From: Belnapia arida
Lineage (GTDB): Bacteria; Pseudomonadota; Alphaproteobacteria; Acetobacterales; Acetobacteraceae
Assembly (NCBI RefSeq): GCF_016773205.1
Contig: NZ_JAETWB010000004.1
Location: 1-64,000 of the forward strand
Direction: 5' to 3'
DNA: 64,000 nucleotides
Shown here piece after piece: positions 1 through 8,410 of this stretch (position 1 is the first letter of the stretch; every line of letters starts with the position of its first letter). The position numbers and the translations under genes were made by a program. The notes beneath the pieces were generated by a model. The model ran no database searches. It had not been told where the DNA came from and saw nothing but the letters and a program-made list of their open reading frames with translations.

Positions 1-392
1 GCCACCGCCGCACCCCCGTGGCAATGTCCCCCAAAGCCGCCGCACGGCGACGCGGAACACGAGAGTCGAAAAGATAGAGCGCCTCGGGCCGCGCCCCGGG
101 CATGGCAGTTCCATCCGGCATGGCCGGGCCTATAGACCGGAATTCCGCCCCGCCGCCAGGGTGGCGCAACTTTGAGTCGCAATCCGTAACAGGCAAGTGT
201 AGGACTGCGCACAGTATTGCGATGCCAAAGCAGCCTTGCCGGCAGACCGGACGACCGTGTAGGGCTAGTGCTTCAGGACGTAGAACGTCCGCCAGGTCTT
301 CGGGGCAAGCCTGGGATTCCAAGCCGTGGGGACGGCCGGAATCCATGGGGGGCAGGCTTCGGAACCCGGTGGTCCCAGACCCGGTGGAGCGA
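1..392. other. Left-edge region with no confident gene
   Basis: I see no convincing gene before the lytic transglycosylase. A perfect small inverted repeat (GGACGT at 276-281, AGA spacer, ACGTCC at 285-290) lies about 100 bases upstream of that gene and could be an operator. A minus-strand frame that starts at 121 or 103 runs off the left edge, but it is only about 40 codons long and has weaker G/C third-position bias than the real genes here. Confidence 0.4.
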
Positions 393-1868
393 ATGGGGAT
401 GCCCGAAGGGAACAGGACATCGCGTGACGGCATGGCCGGCGGGACAGAGCGCGTTGCGCGCCTGGCACAGCCGGTGATGGCGCTCTCGGTGTTGGCCATG
501 CTGGCGGCCTGTGGCCAGCAACAGGCGAGCCGGCCGAGCACTGGCCAGCATGTCGCCGTCACTCATGGCAGTTACAACCGCCCGGCCAGCTACAACCCGC
601 CGGGCCCGCCCGGCGACCCGTGGGGGCCGTATATCCGCCAGGCCGCCCGTCGGTTCGACGTGCCGGAGCGCTGGATCCGCGAGGTGATGCGCCAGGAGTC
701 CGGTGGCCGCAGCTCCGCCACCAGCCCGGTCGGCGCCATGGGGCTGATGCAGGTCATGCCCGGCACCTACCGCGAGCTCCAGGCACGCTACGGCCTCGGC
801 GACGACCCCTACCACCCCTATGACAGCGTCATGGCGGGCGCGGCCTATATCCGGGAGATGTACGACCTCTACGGCTCGCCGGCCTTTCTCGCCGCCTACA
901 ATGCGGGGCCGCGGCGGCTCGAGGACTATCTCTGGAACAGCCGTGGCCTGCCGGCCGAGACGCGCAACTACGTCGCCCGCATCGGCCCCAACATCGTCGC
1001 CCACCATCCGAGCCGCCGCGCGGCGCCAGAGATCTACGCCGCGGCCGAGATTCCGCTGAGCATCCCGGCTGGCCCCCGCCGCATGGACCAGGCGACGATG
1101 ATCGCGCTCCGCGAGCAGCGCCAGGCGGTCGATCCCGGCGTCCAGGTGGCCCAGCTTCCGGCTGGCCCGGTCGTGCGGATGGAGCCGATCCCGGATGGCA
1201 GCACCTATGCGGCGCCCGCCGCCCCGCCGGTGCAACTCGCCTCGCTCGACACCAGCTCGGTCGTCCGCATGGACCCTATCCCGGACGGCTCGACCGCCGA
1301 AGGCGCGCAGCGGCTGATGGCGTCGGAAGCCCGCGCCGCCGAGTCGCTGGCCGCCCCGCCGGCACCGCCCGCCGCGCGGCGCGACCCGGGCTTCGCCGCG
1401 CCGGTGGCACGCGCCCAGGCCAGCGCACCTGCGGCGCCGCGCCCCTCCGTGCTCGCCTCGGCCAATGCCGCCTCCGCCCCGCGCCCGGCGGCGCGCGGCT
1501 TCGCGCTCCAGCCCGGCCCGGCCCCGTCGCAGCCGGCGCTGCTCCAGGGCTTCGGCGGGATGGTGTCGGCCGCCCATGCCAGCAGCCTGCCCGTCTCGCT
1601 CCGCCCCGGCGCCGCCCGCGCGGCTTCGACGGGTGCCTGGGCCGTCCAGGTCGGCGCCTTCGCCAGCGAGAACCTGGCCCGCAGCGCCGCCAACGCGGCC
1701 CGCGAGGCCGGCGGCGGCCAGGCCCAGGTGCAGCCCGTCGCCGCCGGCCGGGGCAGGCTCTACCGCGCCCGCGTCACCGGCCTGTCGCAGGGCTCCGCCC
1801 AGTCGGTCTGCGAGCGGCTGCGGCGCAGCGGCGCCTGCATGGTCCTCTCCCCCGACGCCCAGAGCTGA
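393..1868 (+). CDS. Lipoprotein lytic transglycosylase (SLT domain) with C-terminal SPOR domain
   Basis: Predicted outer-membrane-anchored murein lytic transglycosylase that cleaves glycan strands with formation of 1,6-anhydro-MurNAc. The start at 393 follows GGTGGAGCGA and leaves a short basic N-terminus, a hydrophobic stretch and a lipobox (LAAC at about residues 36-39). The goose-type SLT domain follows: catalytic Glu in RQESGG (about residue 102), then GLMQVMP and AAYNAG. The middle is a long Ala/Pro-rich linker that holds a duplicated VVRMxPIPDGST segment. The last ~75 residues (from AVQVGAF) form a SPOR domain, which in this family binds denuded septal peptidoglycan. The frame stays open upstream to 102, but that extension is unlike a signal peptide. 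The protein is probably active at the division site. Exact start uncertain; family call firm. Confidence 0.88.
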   Translation: MGMPEGNRTSRDGMAGGTERVARLAQPVMALSVLAMLAACGQQQASRPSTGQHVAVTHGSYNRPASYNPPGPPGDPWGPYIRQAARRFDVPERWIREVMRQESGGRSSATSPVGAMGLMQVMPGTYRELQARYGLGDDPYHPYDSVMAGAAYIREMYDLYGSPAFLAAYNAGPRRLEDYLWNSRGLPAETRNYVARIGPNIVAHHPSRRAAPEIYAAAEIPLSIPAGPRRMDQATMIALREQRQAVDPGVQVAQLPAGPVVRMEPIPDGSTYAAPAAPPVQLASLDTSSVVRMDPIPDGSTAEGAQRLMASEARAAESLAAPPAPPAARRDPGFAAPVARAQASAPAAPRPSVLASANAASAPRPAARGFALQPGPAPSQPALLQGFGGMVSAAHASSLPVSLRPGAARAASTGAWAVQVGAFASENLARSAANAAREAGGGQAQVQPVAAGRGRLYRARVTGLSQGSAQSVCERLRRSGACMVLSPDAQS

Positions 1869-1893
1869 TCGCGCCGGGGAAGCCGCCTGCCTC

Positions 1894-2010
1894 CCGGTGG
1901 TTGCGCGCAACCACCGGCCAGGAGCATGGTCCGCAGTCGCCGGACCGCGGATCATGCTCTGGCCTCCTGTTTGATCGCGTGATTCATGCCTCCGGCGATC
2001 ACGCTCTAGC
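1894..2010. repeat. Palindrome-rich intergenic element
   Basis: Three nested or adjacent inverted repeats fill the gap after the lytic transglycosylase. (1) 1894-1917 is a perfect 24-bp palindrome (half site CCGGTGGTTGCG). (2) The arm at 1916-1934 pairs with 1947-1964 (core GAGCATGGTCCGC against GCGGATCATGCTC, one mismatch). (3) GCGTGAT at 1977-1983 pairs with ATCACGC at 1998-2004. There is no T-tract, so a classical terminator is unlikely. The look is that of a dispersed REP-like element; only one copy is present in this window. Confidence 0.6.
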
Positions 2011-2022
2011 GCCGGAGCCGCC

Positions 2023-2235
2023 ATGCCGAACCTCGACCCAGAAAGCCTGCGCCGCTTCGCCCTCAGCCTCCCGCCCGGCCTTTCCCCGGGAGGTGACCCG
2101 GACGAGGAGGATGAGGAGGACGACGAGTTCGACGAGGATGAGGACGAAGACGAGGACGAGGACGAGTTCGACGATGAGGATGACGAGGACCTCGACGAGG
2201 ACGAGGATGAGGAGGATGGCGAGGAGGAGACCTGA
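2023..2235 (+). CDS. Small highly acidic Asp/Glu-rich protein
   Basis: A 70-residue protein. Residues 1-26 look ordinary (MPNLDPESLRRFALSLPPGL); almost everything after that is Asp and Glu with three Phe residues and one Leu spaced among them. GCCGGAG precedes the ATG at a usable distance. The N-terminal part resembles a short amphipathic helix, so the acidic tail may be a charge-bearing appendage that binds cations or basic proteins; this is inference. No family recognised. The GAG/GAC-rich repeat is what creates the poly-Ser frame on the other strand. Reality of the gene is likely but unproven. Confidence 0.55.
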   Translation: MPNLDPESLRRFALSLPPGLSPGGDPDEEDEEDDEFDEDEDEDEDEDEFDDEDDEDLDEDEDEEDGEEET

Positions 2236-2313
2236 CCTCTCCCTCTTGCCCTGATTGCCCGTCTCCCCCACGCTGCGGTCCGTTGAAGGACCAAAAAGGG
2301 GGAAGATCCAGGG

Positions 2314-4446
2314 ATGTCTGCCGCTGCCGCGCCGTCGGGGCTTTCGAGCTTCGCATCTCTCGACCCCCTGGTACGGCCCCGCTCCGTCGCAGTCATCGGC
2401 GCCTCGGACGAGCCGGCGCGCATCGGCGGCCGGCCCATCGCCTACCTGAAGGAACGCGGCTTCGCCGGCCCGGTCTGGCCGGTGAACCCGAAGCGCCCGA
2501 CCGTCCAGGGCCTGCCCGCCTTCGCCTCCATCGCCGAGCTGCCCGCGGCGCCTGACGTCGCCATCATCGCCGTGCCCTCGGCGCTGGCCATCCAGGCGCT
2601 CGACGAGCTCGGCGCCAAGGGCTGCCGCGCGGTCATCTGCTTCACCGCCGGCTTCGCCGAGATGGATGAGGCCGGCGCCGCCGCTCAGGTTCGGATGACC
2701 GAGGTCGCCCGCCGCCACGGCATCCGCCTGCTCGGCCCGAACTGCCTCGGCGTCTTCAACGACGCGATCCGCTTCTACGGCACCTTCACCGCCAGCTTCG
2801 AGAAGGGCTGGCCGATCCCGGGGCGGATCGGCATCGCCTCGCAATCCGGCGCCTATGGCACGCATATCTTCTCGGCGGCGCTCGACCGCGGCATCGGCAC
2901 CCAGGTCTGCATCACCACGGGCAACGAGGCCGAGGTTACGCTCGGCGACGTGCTCGGCTGGATGGCCCAGGCGCCGGAGGTGGACGTCATCTGCGCCTAT
3001 GCCGAGGGCATCCGCGAGCGCGAGAGCTTCCTCGCCGCCCTCGACCTGGCGCGCCGCAACCGCAAGCCGATCGTGATGATGAAGGTCGGCCGCAGCCAGC
3101 TCGGCGGCGCGGCGGCGCAGTCCCACACCGCCTCCATCGCCGGCGACGACGCGGTGACCCAGGCGGTGCTCGACGAGTTCGGCGTGGTGCGGGCGCGGAC
3201 GACGGAGGAGATGCTCGACATCGCCTATGCCGCCACGCGCCGCATCTACCCGGCGAAGAACACCCTCGGCGTGCTGACCGTCTCCGGCGGTGCCGGCGTG
3301 CTGATCTCGGATGCCGCCGAGGCCGCCGGCCTCCCCATGCCGCCCATGCCGGAGGAGGCGCAGGCCAAGCTCCGCGCGCTGATCCCCTTCTGCGCGCCGC
3401 GCAACCCGGTCGATTGCACCGCGCAGGTGACGAACGACCTGAAGCTCATCTCCACCTTCGTGGAGAGCGTGGCGGTGGATGGCGGCTACAGCTCCATCCT
3501 CTCCTTCTGGTCGCAAACCGCCGCCGGCCGCAGCCTCGGGCCGAAGCTGCACGAGCAGATGCGGGCGGTCCGCGAGGCGCATCCCGACCGGCTCTGGGTG
3601 ATGTCCATGCTCGCGCCCAACAAGGTGCGCGACTACGAGGCCGATGGCTGGCTCTGCTTCGAGGACCCGTCGCGCGCCGTGGTCGCCATCGAGGCGATGG
3701 GCCGCTTCGGCGCCGCCTTCGCCCGCGCCGAGGAGCCCCGCACCGACATCCCGCTGCCGAGCGTCGAGCTGCCGGCGATGACCCCGAGCGAGGCGGTGGC
3801 GAAGTCGCTGCTCGCCGGTGCCGGCATTCCCGCCGTCCCAGAGCATGCCGCCCCCGACAGCGAGGCTGCCGTCGCCGCAGCCGAGTCCATCGGCTATCCG
3901 GTGGTGCTGAAGATCCTGAGCCCCGACATTATCCACAAGAGCGAGATGGGCGGCGTGCTGCTCGACATCGCCGATGCGGGGCAGGTGCGCCAGGGCTTCG
4001 CCACCCTGCTCGACCGCGCCCGCCACCATGCGCCCGCGGCGCGGATCGAGGGCGTGCTCGTCGCCAAGCAGATCAAGGGCGCGGTGGAGATGGCGCTCGG
4101 CGTCTTCCGCGACCCGGTCTTCGGCCCGGTGGCGATGGTGGGCTTGGGCGGCATCTTCATCGAGGTGCTGAAGGACGTCGCCTTCCGCCGCTGCCCCTTC
4201 GACACCGCGGAGGCGGAGCGGATGATTCGTTCGCTGCGCGGCGCACCCTTGCTCGACGGCGCCCGCGGCCGCCCGAAGGCGGATGTGGCGGCGCTGGCCA
4301 AGGCCCTTTCGGCGCTCTCCGCCTTCGCCGTCGCGGCCGGGCCGCGCCTGGCCGGCGTCGACGTCAACCCGATGCTGGTGCTGCCGTCGGGCCAGGGCTG
4401 CTACGCCGCCGATGCCGTGATCGAGCTTGCAGGGGGGAGCCACTAA
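2314..4446 (+). CDS. Acetate--CoA ligase family protein (ADP-forming acyl-CoA synthetase, fused alpha/beta)
   Basis: Predicted to activate a carboxylic acid to its CoA thioester with ATP, giving ADP and phosphate. Domain order is that of the fused ADP-forming synthetases: N-terminal CoA-binding Rossmann domain (from SVAVIGASDEP, residues ~28-130), two succinyl-CoA-ligase-like domains (IASQSGAYGT near 180; PIVMMKVGRSQLGGAAAQSHT near 250, with the family's phospho-His), then a C-terminal ATP-grasp domain (from ~490; YPVVLKILSPDIIHKSEMGGV). Length of 710 aa is normal. Upstream is a small GGTCC/GGACC hairpin (2277-2292) and an AG-rich SD. First gene of the acyl-CoA cluster; the next gene starts 2 bases after its stop. 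Substrate unknown. Confidence 0.9.
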   Translation: MSAAAAPSGLSSFASLDPLVRPRSVAVIGASDEPARIGGRPIAYLKERGFAGPVWPVNPKRPTVQGLPAFASIAELPAAPDVAIIAVPSALAIQALDELGAKGCRAVICFTAGFAEMDEAGAAAQVRMTEVARRHGIRLLGPNCLGVFNDAIRFYGTFTASFEKGWPIPGRIGIASQSGAYGTHIFSAALDRGIGTQVCITTGNEAEVTLGDVLGWMAQAPEVDVICAYAEGIRERESFLAALDLARRNRKPIVMMKVGRSQLGGAAAQSHTASIAGDDAVTQAVLDEFGVVRARTTEEMLDIAYAATRRIYPAKNTLGVLTVSGGAGVLISDAAEAAGLPMPPMPEEAQAKLRALIPFCAPRNPVDCTAQVTNDLKLISTFVESVAVDGGYSSILSFWSQTAAGRSLGPKLHEQMRAVREAHPDRLWVMSMLAPNKVRDYEADGWLCFEDPSRAVVAIEAMGRFGAAFARAEEPRTDIPLPSVELPAMTPSEAVAKSLLAGAGIPAVPEHAAPDSEAAVAAAESIGYPVVLKILSPDIIHKSEMGGVLLDIADAGQVRQGFATLLDRARHHAPAARIEGVLVAKQIKGAVEMALGVFRDPVFGPVAMVGLGGIFIEVLKDVAFRRCPFDTAEAERMIRSLRGAPLLDGARGRPKADVAALAKALSALSAFAVAAGPRLAGVDVNPMLVLPSGQGCYAADAVIELAGGSH

Positions 4447-4447
4447 G

Positions 4448-5308
4448 GTGCCGATCAACCACGACCAGCTGATGAACTACCCCATCCCGGAGGTGCGCCA
4501 GACGCTCCGCTGGCAGGATGTGGCGCTCTACAATTTCTCGATCGGCCTTGGCCAGGACCCGATGGACGAGCAGCAGCTCGACTTCGTCTACGAGCCGCGG
4601 CTGAAGGTGATGCCGTCGATGCCGGTGGTGCTCGCCTCGCCCGGCTTCTGGTCGCGCAACCCGGATACCGGCATCGTCTGGCAGCAGATCCTGCACGGCG
4701 AGCAGGGCCTCGTCCTGCACCGTCCGTTGCCGACCGAGGGTGAGCTGATCGGCCGCTCGCGCATCACCGGCCTGGTCGACCGCGGCGAGGGCAAGGGTGC
4801 GCTGATGTACTCCGAGCGCGAGATCCTCGACGCCAAGACGGGCGAGCTGCTGGCCACCTCCACCTCGACGAGCTTCATGCGCGGCAATGGCGGCTTCGGC
4901 GGGCCCAGCGGCCCGGTGAAGCAGCCGCATCCGGAACCGGAGCGGGCGCCCGACATCACCCTCGACCTGGCGACGCGGCCGGAGCAGGCGCTGGTCTACC
5001 GCCTCAATGCTGACCTCAACCCGCTGCACATCGACCCCGAGGTGGCGAAGGGGGCCGGCTTCCCCCGCCCGATCCTGCACGGTCTCTGCACCTTCGGCAC
5101 GGTCTGCCACGCCTTGCTGAAATCTCTCTGCGACTACGACACGGCGCGCTTCGGCTCGATGGACCTGCGCTTCTCCTCCCCCGTCTTCCCCGGCGAGACC
5201 ATCCGCACGGAGATCTGGCGGGAGGAGGGCGGCGGCGCCTTCCGCGCCCGGGTCGTCGAGCGCGACAAGCAGGTCATCAGCAACGGGCGCTTCCGCTTCG
5301 CCGCATGA
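4448..5308 (+). CDS. MaoC/HTD2-like 3-hydroxyacyl-thioester dehydratase
   Basis: Double-hotdog hydratase/dehydratase of the MaoC type, 286 aa, predicted to interconvert 3-hydroxyacyl-CoA and 2-enoyl-CoA. The second hotdog carries the hydratase-2 signature (LNADLNPLHIDPEVAKGAGFPRPILHGL split over ~190-220, with catalytic Asp and His). A GTG start at 4448 is preferred because AGGGGGGAG lies ~8 bases upstream; the frame is open to an ATG at 4427 inside the previous gene. It sits between the acyl-CoA ligase and the CoA-transferase genes, and its stop overlaps the next start (ATGA), so it is translationally coupled. Confidence 0.85.
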   Translation: MPINHDQLMNYPIPEVRQTLRWQDVALYNFSIGLGQDPMDEQQLDFVYEPRLKVMPSMPVVLASPGFWSRNPDTGIVWQQILHGEQGLVLHRPLPTEGELIGRSRITGLVDRGEGKGALMYSEREILDAKTGELLATSTSTSFMRGNGGFGGPSGPVKQPHPEPERAPDITLDLATRPEQALVYRLNADLNPLHIDPEVAKGAGFPRPILHGLCTFGTVCHALLKSLCDYDTARFGSMDLRFSSPVFPGETIRTEIWREEGGGAFRARVVERDKQVISNGRFRFAA

Positions 5309-5886
5309 CGAAGCCCTGGGCAGGCGGGCCGGTAGTGGTCTTCGACACGGAGACCACCGGCTGCACGGCGGAAGACCGCGTCGCCTCGCTCGGCGCCGTC
5401 CGGCTCGACGCGGCGCTGGAGCCGGAGGCGACGCTGCACCTGGCCTTCGCCCCCGGCATCCCCTGCCATTGGGGCGCGGCGCGGGTGCATGGCATGTCGG
5501 ATCCGTTCCTCGCCGCGCACCCGCCCTTCGCCGAGCACGCCGATGAGGTCGCCGCCTTCTTCGCCGGTGCAGCCGGCTGCGCCCACAACCTCGCCTTCGA
5601 CCGCCGCATGCTGGGCGGCGAATATGCCCGGCTCGGCCAGGAGCGGCCCTGGGATGGCGAATTCTGCACCCTGCGCGCCTGGCGCCGCGCCTTCCCCGGC
5701 ACGCGCTGCGGCCTTGCCCATGCCGGCGCCGCCTGTGGCGTGGCCCGCGAGGGGGCGCTGCACGGGGCGCTGGAGGATGCCTGGCTCGCCGTCCAGCTGC
5801 TCCGTCACCTGCACGGGCTCGGGCCGGTGCTGATGCGCCTCCACACCATCACCAACAGCCCGGCGCATCTCCTGGCCGACGCCTGA
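5305..5886 (+). CDS. DnaQ-like 3'-5' exonuclease (DEDDh)
   Basis: A 193-aa exonuclease domain with the three DEDDh motifs: ExoI FDTETTG (~residues 13-19), ExoII AHNLAFDRRML (~92) and ExoIII HGALEDAWLA (~153). It is the second such protein in the window and differs from the replicative epsilon-type gene at 32 kb: it has no tail after ExoIII and no polymerase-binding region. Probable role is trimming of DNA or RNA 3' ends. Its place inside a fatty-acid-type operon, coupled by ATGA to the hydratase gene, looks like a genetic passenger. Confidence 0.85.
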   Translation: MTKPWAGGPVVVFDTETTGCTAEDRVASLGAVRLDAALEPEATLHLAFAPGIPCHWGAARVHGMSDPFLAAHPPFAEHADEVAAFFAGAAGCAHNLAFDRRMLGGEYARLGQERPWDGEFCTLRAWRRAFPGTRCGLAHAGAACGVAREGALHGALEDAWLAVQLLRHLHGLGPVLMRLHTITNSPAHLLADA

Positions 5887-5994
5887 AAACCCGCGCAGGA
5901 TGGCGGGACAACGGCCACTCATTTTGATAGCACGCTAAGGGCTGGACCGCCGCGCCGGGGGGCGCTAGTCCATTTCACCCCGGGAGGGACAAGG

Positions 5995-6690
5995 ATGATC
6001 AACAAGATCGTGCAGTCGGTGGCCGATGCTCTGGCCGGCGTGAAGGATGGCTCCACCGTGCTGATCGGTGGCTTCGGCAGCGTCGGCCAGCCCGACGTGC
6101 TGATCGAGGGCCTGATCGAGCAGGGCGCCCGCGACCTCACCATCGTGCTGAACAATGCCGGCTCCGGCCGCATCGGCGTCGCCAAGCTGATGGACCAGGG
6201 CCAGGTCCGGAAGATCGTCTGCTCCTTCCCGCGCAGCAAGGACCCAGTCGTCTTCGAGACCCTCTACCGCGAGGGCAAGATCGAGCTGGAGCTCGTCCCG
6301 CAGGGCACGCTCGCCGAGCGCATCCGCGCCGCCGGCGCCGGCATCCCCGCCTTCTACACCGCGACGGCGGCCGGCACGCTGCTCGCCCGCGGCAAGGAGA
6401 GCCGGGAGTTCGAGGGCAAGGCCTATGTGATGGAACGCGCCCTCAAGGCCGATGTGGCGCTGGTCGAGGCTTGGGAGGCCGACCGCTGGGGCAACCTCGT
6501 CTACCGGGGCTCGGGCGGCAACTTCAACCCGATCATGGCCATGGCCGCCGAGCTGACCATCGCCCAGGCGCAGCACATCCGTGAACTTGGCGAGCTGCAT
6601 CCGCATATGATCGGCACGCCCGGTGTCTATGTGAACCGCGTGGTCCAGGTGGACCGCGGCGGCGACTGGCTGAAGCCCGAGCAGGTCTGA
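5995..6690 (+). CDS. 3-oxoacid/3-oxoadipate CoA-transferase, subunit A
   Basis: Alpha subunit of a class I CoA-transferase, 231 aa. The N-terminus carries the glycine-rich CoA-binding loop (DGSTVLIGGFGSVGQPD) and the conserved NNAGSGRIGVAKL segment. GGGAGGGACAAGG precedes the ATG. Sequence style is closest to PcaI of the beta-ketoadipate pathway and to ScoA; I cannot separate the two by eye. Subunit B follows after 14 bases. With the ligase upstream, the cluster has two ways of making acyl-CoA: ATP-driven and CoA transfer. Confidence 0.9.
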   Translation: MINKIVQSVADALAGVKDGSTVLIGGFGSVGQPDVLIEGLIEQGARDLTIVLNNAGSGRIGVAKLMDQGQVRKIVCSFPRSKDPVVFETLYREGKIELELVPQGTLAERIRAAGAGIPAFYTATAAGTLLARGKESREFEGKAYVMERALKADVALVEAWEADRWGNLVYRGSGGNFNPIMAMAAELTIAQAQHIRELGELHPHMIGTPGVYVNRVVQVDRGGDWLKPEQV

Positions 6691-6704
6691 GAGGAGCACC
6701 CGAC

Positions 6705-7343
6705 ATGCCCTTCAACCGCGACCAGATGGCCGCCCGCCTCGCCGATGACGTACCGGAAGGCTGGTGCGTCAACCTCGGCATCGGCATGCCGACCATGGTG
6801 GCCAACCACGTGCCCCCGACGCGGGAGGTGATCTTCCAGTCGGAGAACGGCGTCATCGGCATGGGCCCGGCGCCGAAGGAAGGCGAGGAAGACCCCTGGC
6901 TCATCAATGCCGGCAAGCAGCTCATCACCCTGGCCAGGGGCGCCAGCTTCGTCGGCCATGCTGACAGCTTCGCCATGATCCGCGGCGGGCATATCGACCT
7001 CTGCGTCCTCGGCGGGTTCGAGGTGGCGGAGAATGGCGACCTCGCCAATTGGGCGACCAGCGAGAACGACACCGCCCCCGCCGTTGGCGGCGCCATGGAC
7101 CTCGCCGCCGGGGCCAAGCGCCTCTGGGTCATCATGGAACACACGACGAAGGACGGCCGCCCGAAGATCGTCGAGCGCTGCGGCTACCCGCTGACCGGCC
7201 TCGCCTGCGTCAACCGCGTCTACACCAACCTCGCCGTGCTCGACGTGGTCGAGGGCAAGGGCTTCGTCGTCCGCGACTTGGCGCCGGGCGTGACGCTCGA
7301 GGAGGTGCAGGCCAAGACCGGCGCCACGCTGCACACCCAATGA
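6705..7343 (+). CDS. 3-oxoacid/3-oxoadipate CoA-transferase, subunit B
   Basis: Beta subunit of the same class I CoA-transferase, 212 aa. It holds the catalytic glutamate in SENGVIGMG (~residue 46), which forms the glutamyl-CoA thioester, and the GIGMPT loop near the N-terminus. SD GAGGAGCACCCGAC. Its stop overlaps the start of the acyl-CoA dehydrogenase gene (ATGA), so the CoA-transferase and beta-oxidation genes form one transcription unit. Confidence 0.9.
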   Translation: MPFNRDQMAARLADDVPEGWCVNLGIGMPTMVANHVPPTREVIFQSENGVIGMGPAPKEGEEDPWLINAGKQLITLARGASFVGHADSFAMIRGGHIDLCVLGGFEVAENGDLANWATSENDTAPAVGGAMDLAAGAKRLWVIMEHTTKDGRPKIVERCGYPLTGLACVNRVYTNLAVLDVVEGKGFVVRDLAPGVTLEEVQAKTGATLHTQ

Positions 7344-8410
7344 GCGCGGCCTTGAGCGGCGAGGACCGCGCCGAATCCATCCGCATGATCCGGGACAGCG
7401 CCGCCGCGGTGGCGCCCCCGGGCGGCGACATGAAGCGGGTGCGCGACCTCCGCTTCCAGACCCCCGGCTTCGACCCGGCCATCCTCCGCCAGATGGGCGA
7501 GATGGGCTGGATCGGCCTCCGCCTGCCGGAGGCCTCCGGCGGCGCCGGCCTCGGTCTCGGCGAAGCCTGCGCGCTCGCCGAGGAACTGGGCGGCGCCCTG
7601 GTGCCGGAGCCGCTGATCCCGGCGATGCTCACCGGCTCGCTGCTCGCCGCCGTCGGCGCCGGCCCGCTGGAGCGGGTGCTGACCGGCGAATCGCTGGTGC
7701 TGACCGCCTGGCAGGAGCGTCCCGACACGCTGGAGGTGCCGGGCAGCCCCGACGCCGCCCGCCGCTTCCTCCCCATGGCCGCCGGCGCCGCCTCCTTCCT
7801 CCTGCCGGTGCGCGAGGGCGGCCGCATCGCCCTCTACGAGCAGCAGGCCGGCGCCGGCCTCACGACCGAGCAGACCCAGGATGGCGGCCATCTCGGCACG
7901 CTGGAGCCGAACCTCGGCACGGCCACCCGCATCGCCGACGACATCGGCGAGGCGCTGTCGCTCGCCCTCGACGAGGCCGCGCTGCTGACCAGCGCCTACC
8001 TGCTCGGCGGGATGGACCGCGCCTTCGCCATGACGCTCGACTACCTGAAGACGCGCCAGCAATTCGGCAAGATCATCGGCACCTTCCAGGCGCTGCAGCA
8101 CAAGGCGGCGGACGTGAAGATGCAGATCGCGCTGACGCGGGCCAGCATCGAGGCCGCGGCCGCGACGCTCGATGCCGGCGCCACCGGCGATGCCCGCCGC
8201 GCCGTCATCTCCCGCGCCAAGTCCCGCGCCGCCTCCTCCTCCATGCTGGTGACGCGCGAGTGCATCCAGCTCCATGGCGGCATCGGTTACACCGACCAGT
8301 ACGATGTCGGCCTCTACCTGCGGAAGGCCATGGTCATGGCCAACCAGTATGGCAGCGCCACGCTGCACCGCCGCCGCTTCATGGCCGTCAGCCCGGAGGT
8401 CGAGGAATGA
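7340..8410 (+). CDS. Acyl-CoA dehydrogenase family protein (first)
   Basis: FAD-dependent acyl-CoA dehydrogenase, 356 aa, somewhat shorter than the usual 380-400. The C-terminal helical domain is typical: RQQFGKIIGTFQALQHKAADVKM (about residues 235-255) and QLHGGIGYTDQYDVGLYLRKA near the end. The middle beta-domain is short and lacks a clear FAD-binding [WY][ILV]TNG-type motif. This fits the second, non-canonical partner often paired with a full-length dehydrogenase, as in heteromeric steroid or branched-acid dehydrogenases. Overlaps both neighbours by 4 bases. Confidence 0.85.
   Translation: MSAALSGEDRAESIRMIRDSAAAVAPPGGDMKRVRDLRFQTPGFDPAILRQMGEMGWIGLRLPEASGGAGLGLGEACALAEELGGALVPEPLIPAMLTGSLLAAVGAGPLERVLTGESLVLTAWQERPDTLEVPGSPDAARRFLPMAAGAASFLLPVREGGRIALYEQQAGAGLTTEQTQDGGHLGTLEPNLGTATRIADDIGEALSLALDEAALLTSAYLLGGMDRAFAMTLDYLKTRQQFGKIIGTFQALQHKAADVKMQIALTRASIEAAAATLDAGATGDARRAVISRAKSRAASSSMLVTRECIQLHGGIGYTDQYDVGLYLRKAMVMANQYGSATLHRRRFMAVSPEVEE

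Noticed and set aside
1-121. Minus-strand frame running off the left edge from Met at 121 or 103
   Set aside because: About 40 codons, no strong SD, weaker G/C third-position bias than the real genes, and no recognisable motif. It could still be a true gene start that the window edge hides.
102-392. N-terminal extension of the lytic transglycosylase
   Set aside because: The extension is not signal-like, and it would put ~130 residues in front of the lipoprotein signal peptide; a good SD lies before 393.
273-2438. Long minus-strand open frame with poly-Ser tracts
   Set aside because: The Ser run is the antisense of the Asp/Glu-rich gene at 2023-2235, and the rest is antisense to the lytic transglycosylase. 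GC-rich DNA opens such frames by default.
1999-4458. 819-codon minus-strand open frame
   Set aside because: Antisense to the acyl-CoA ligase gene; His/Arg/Gly-rich composition, no domain.
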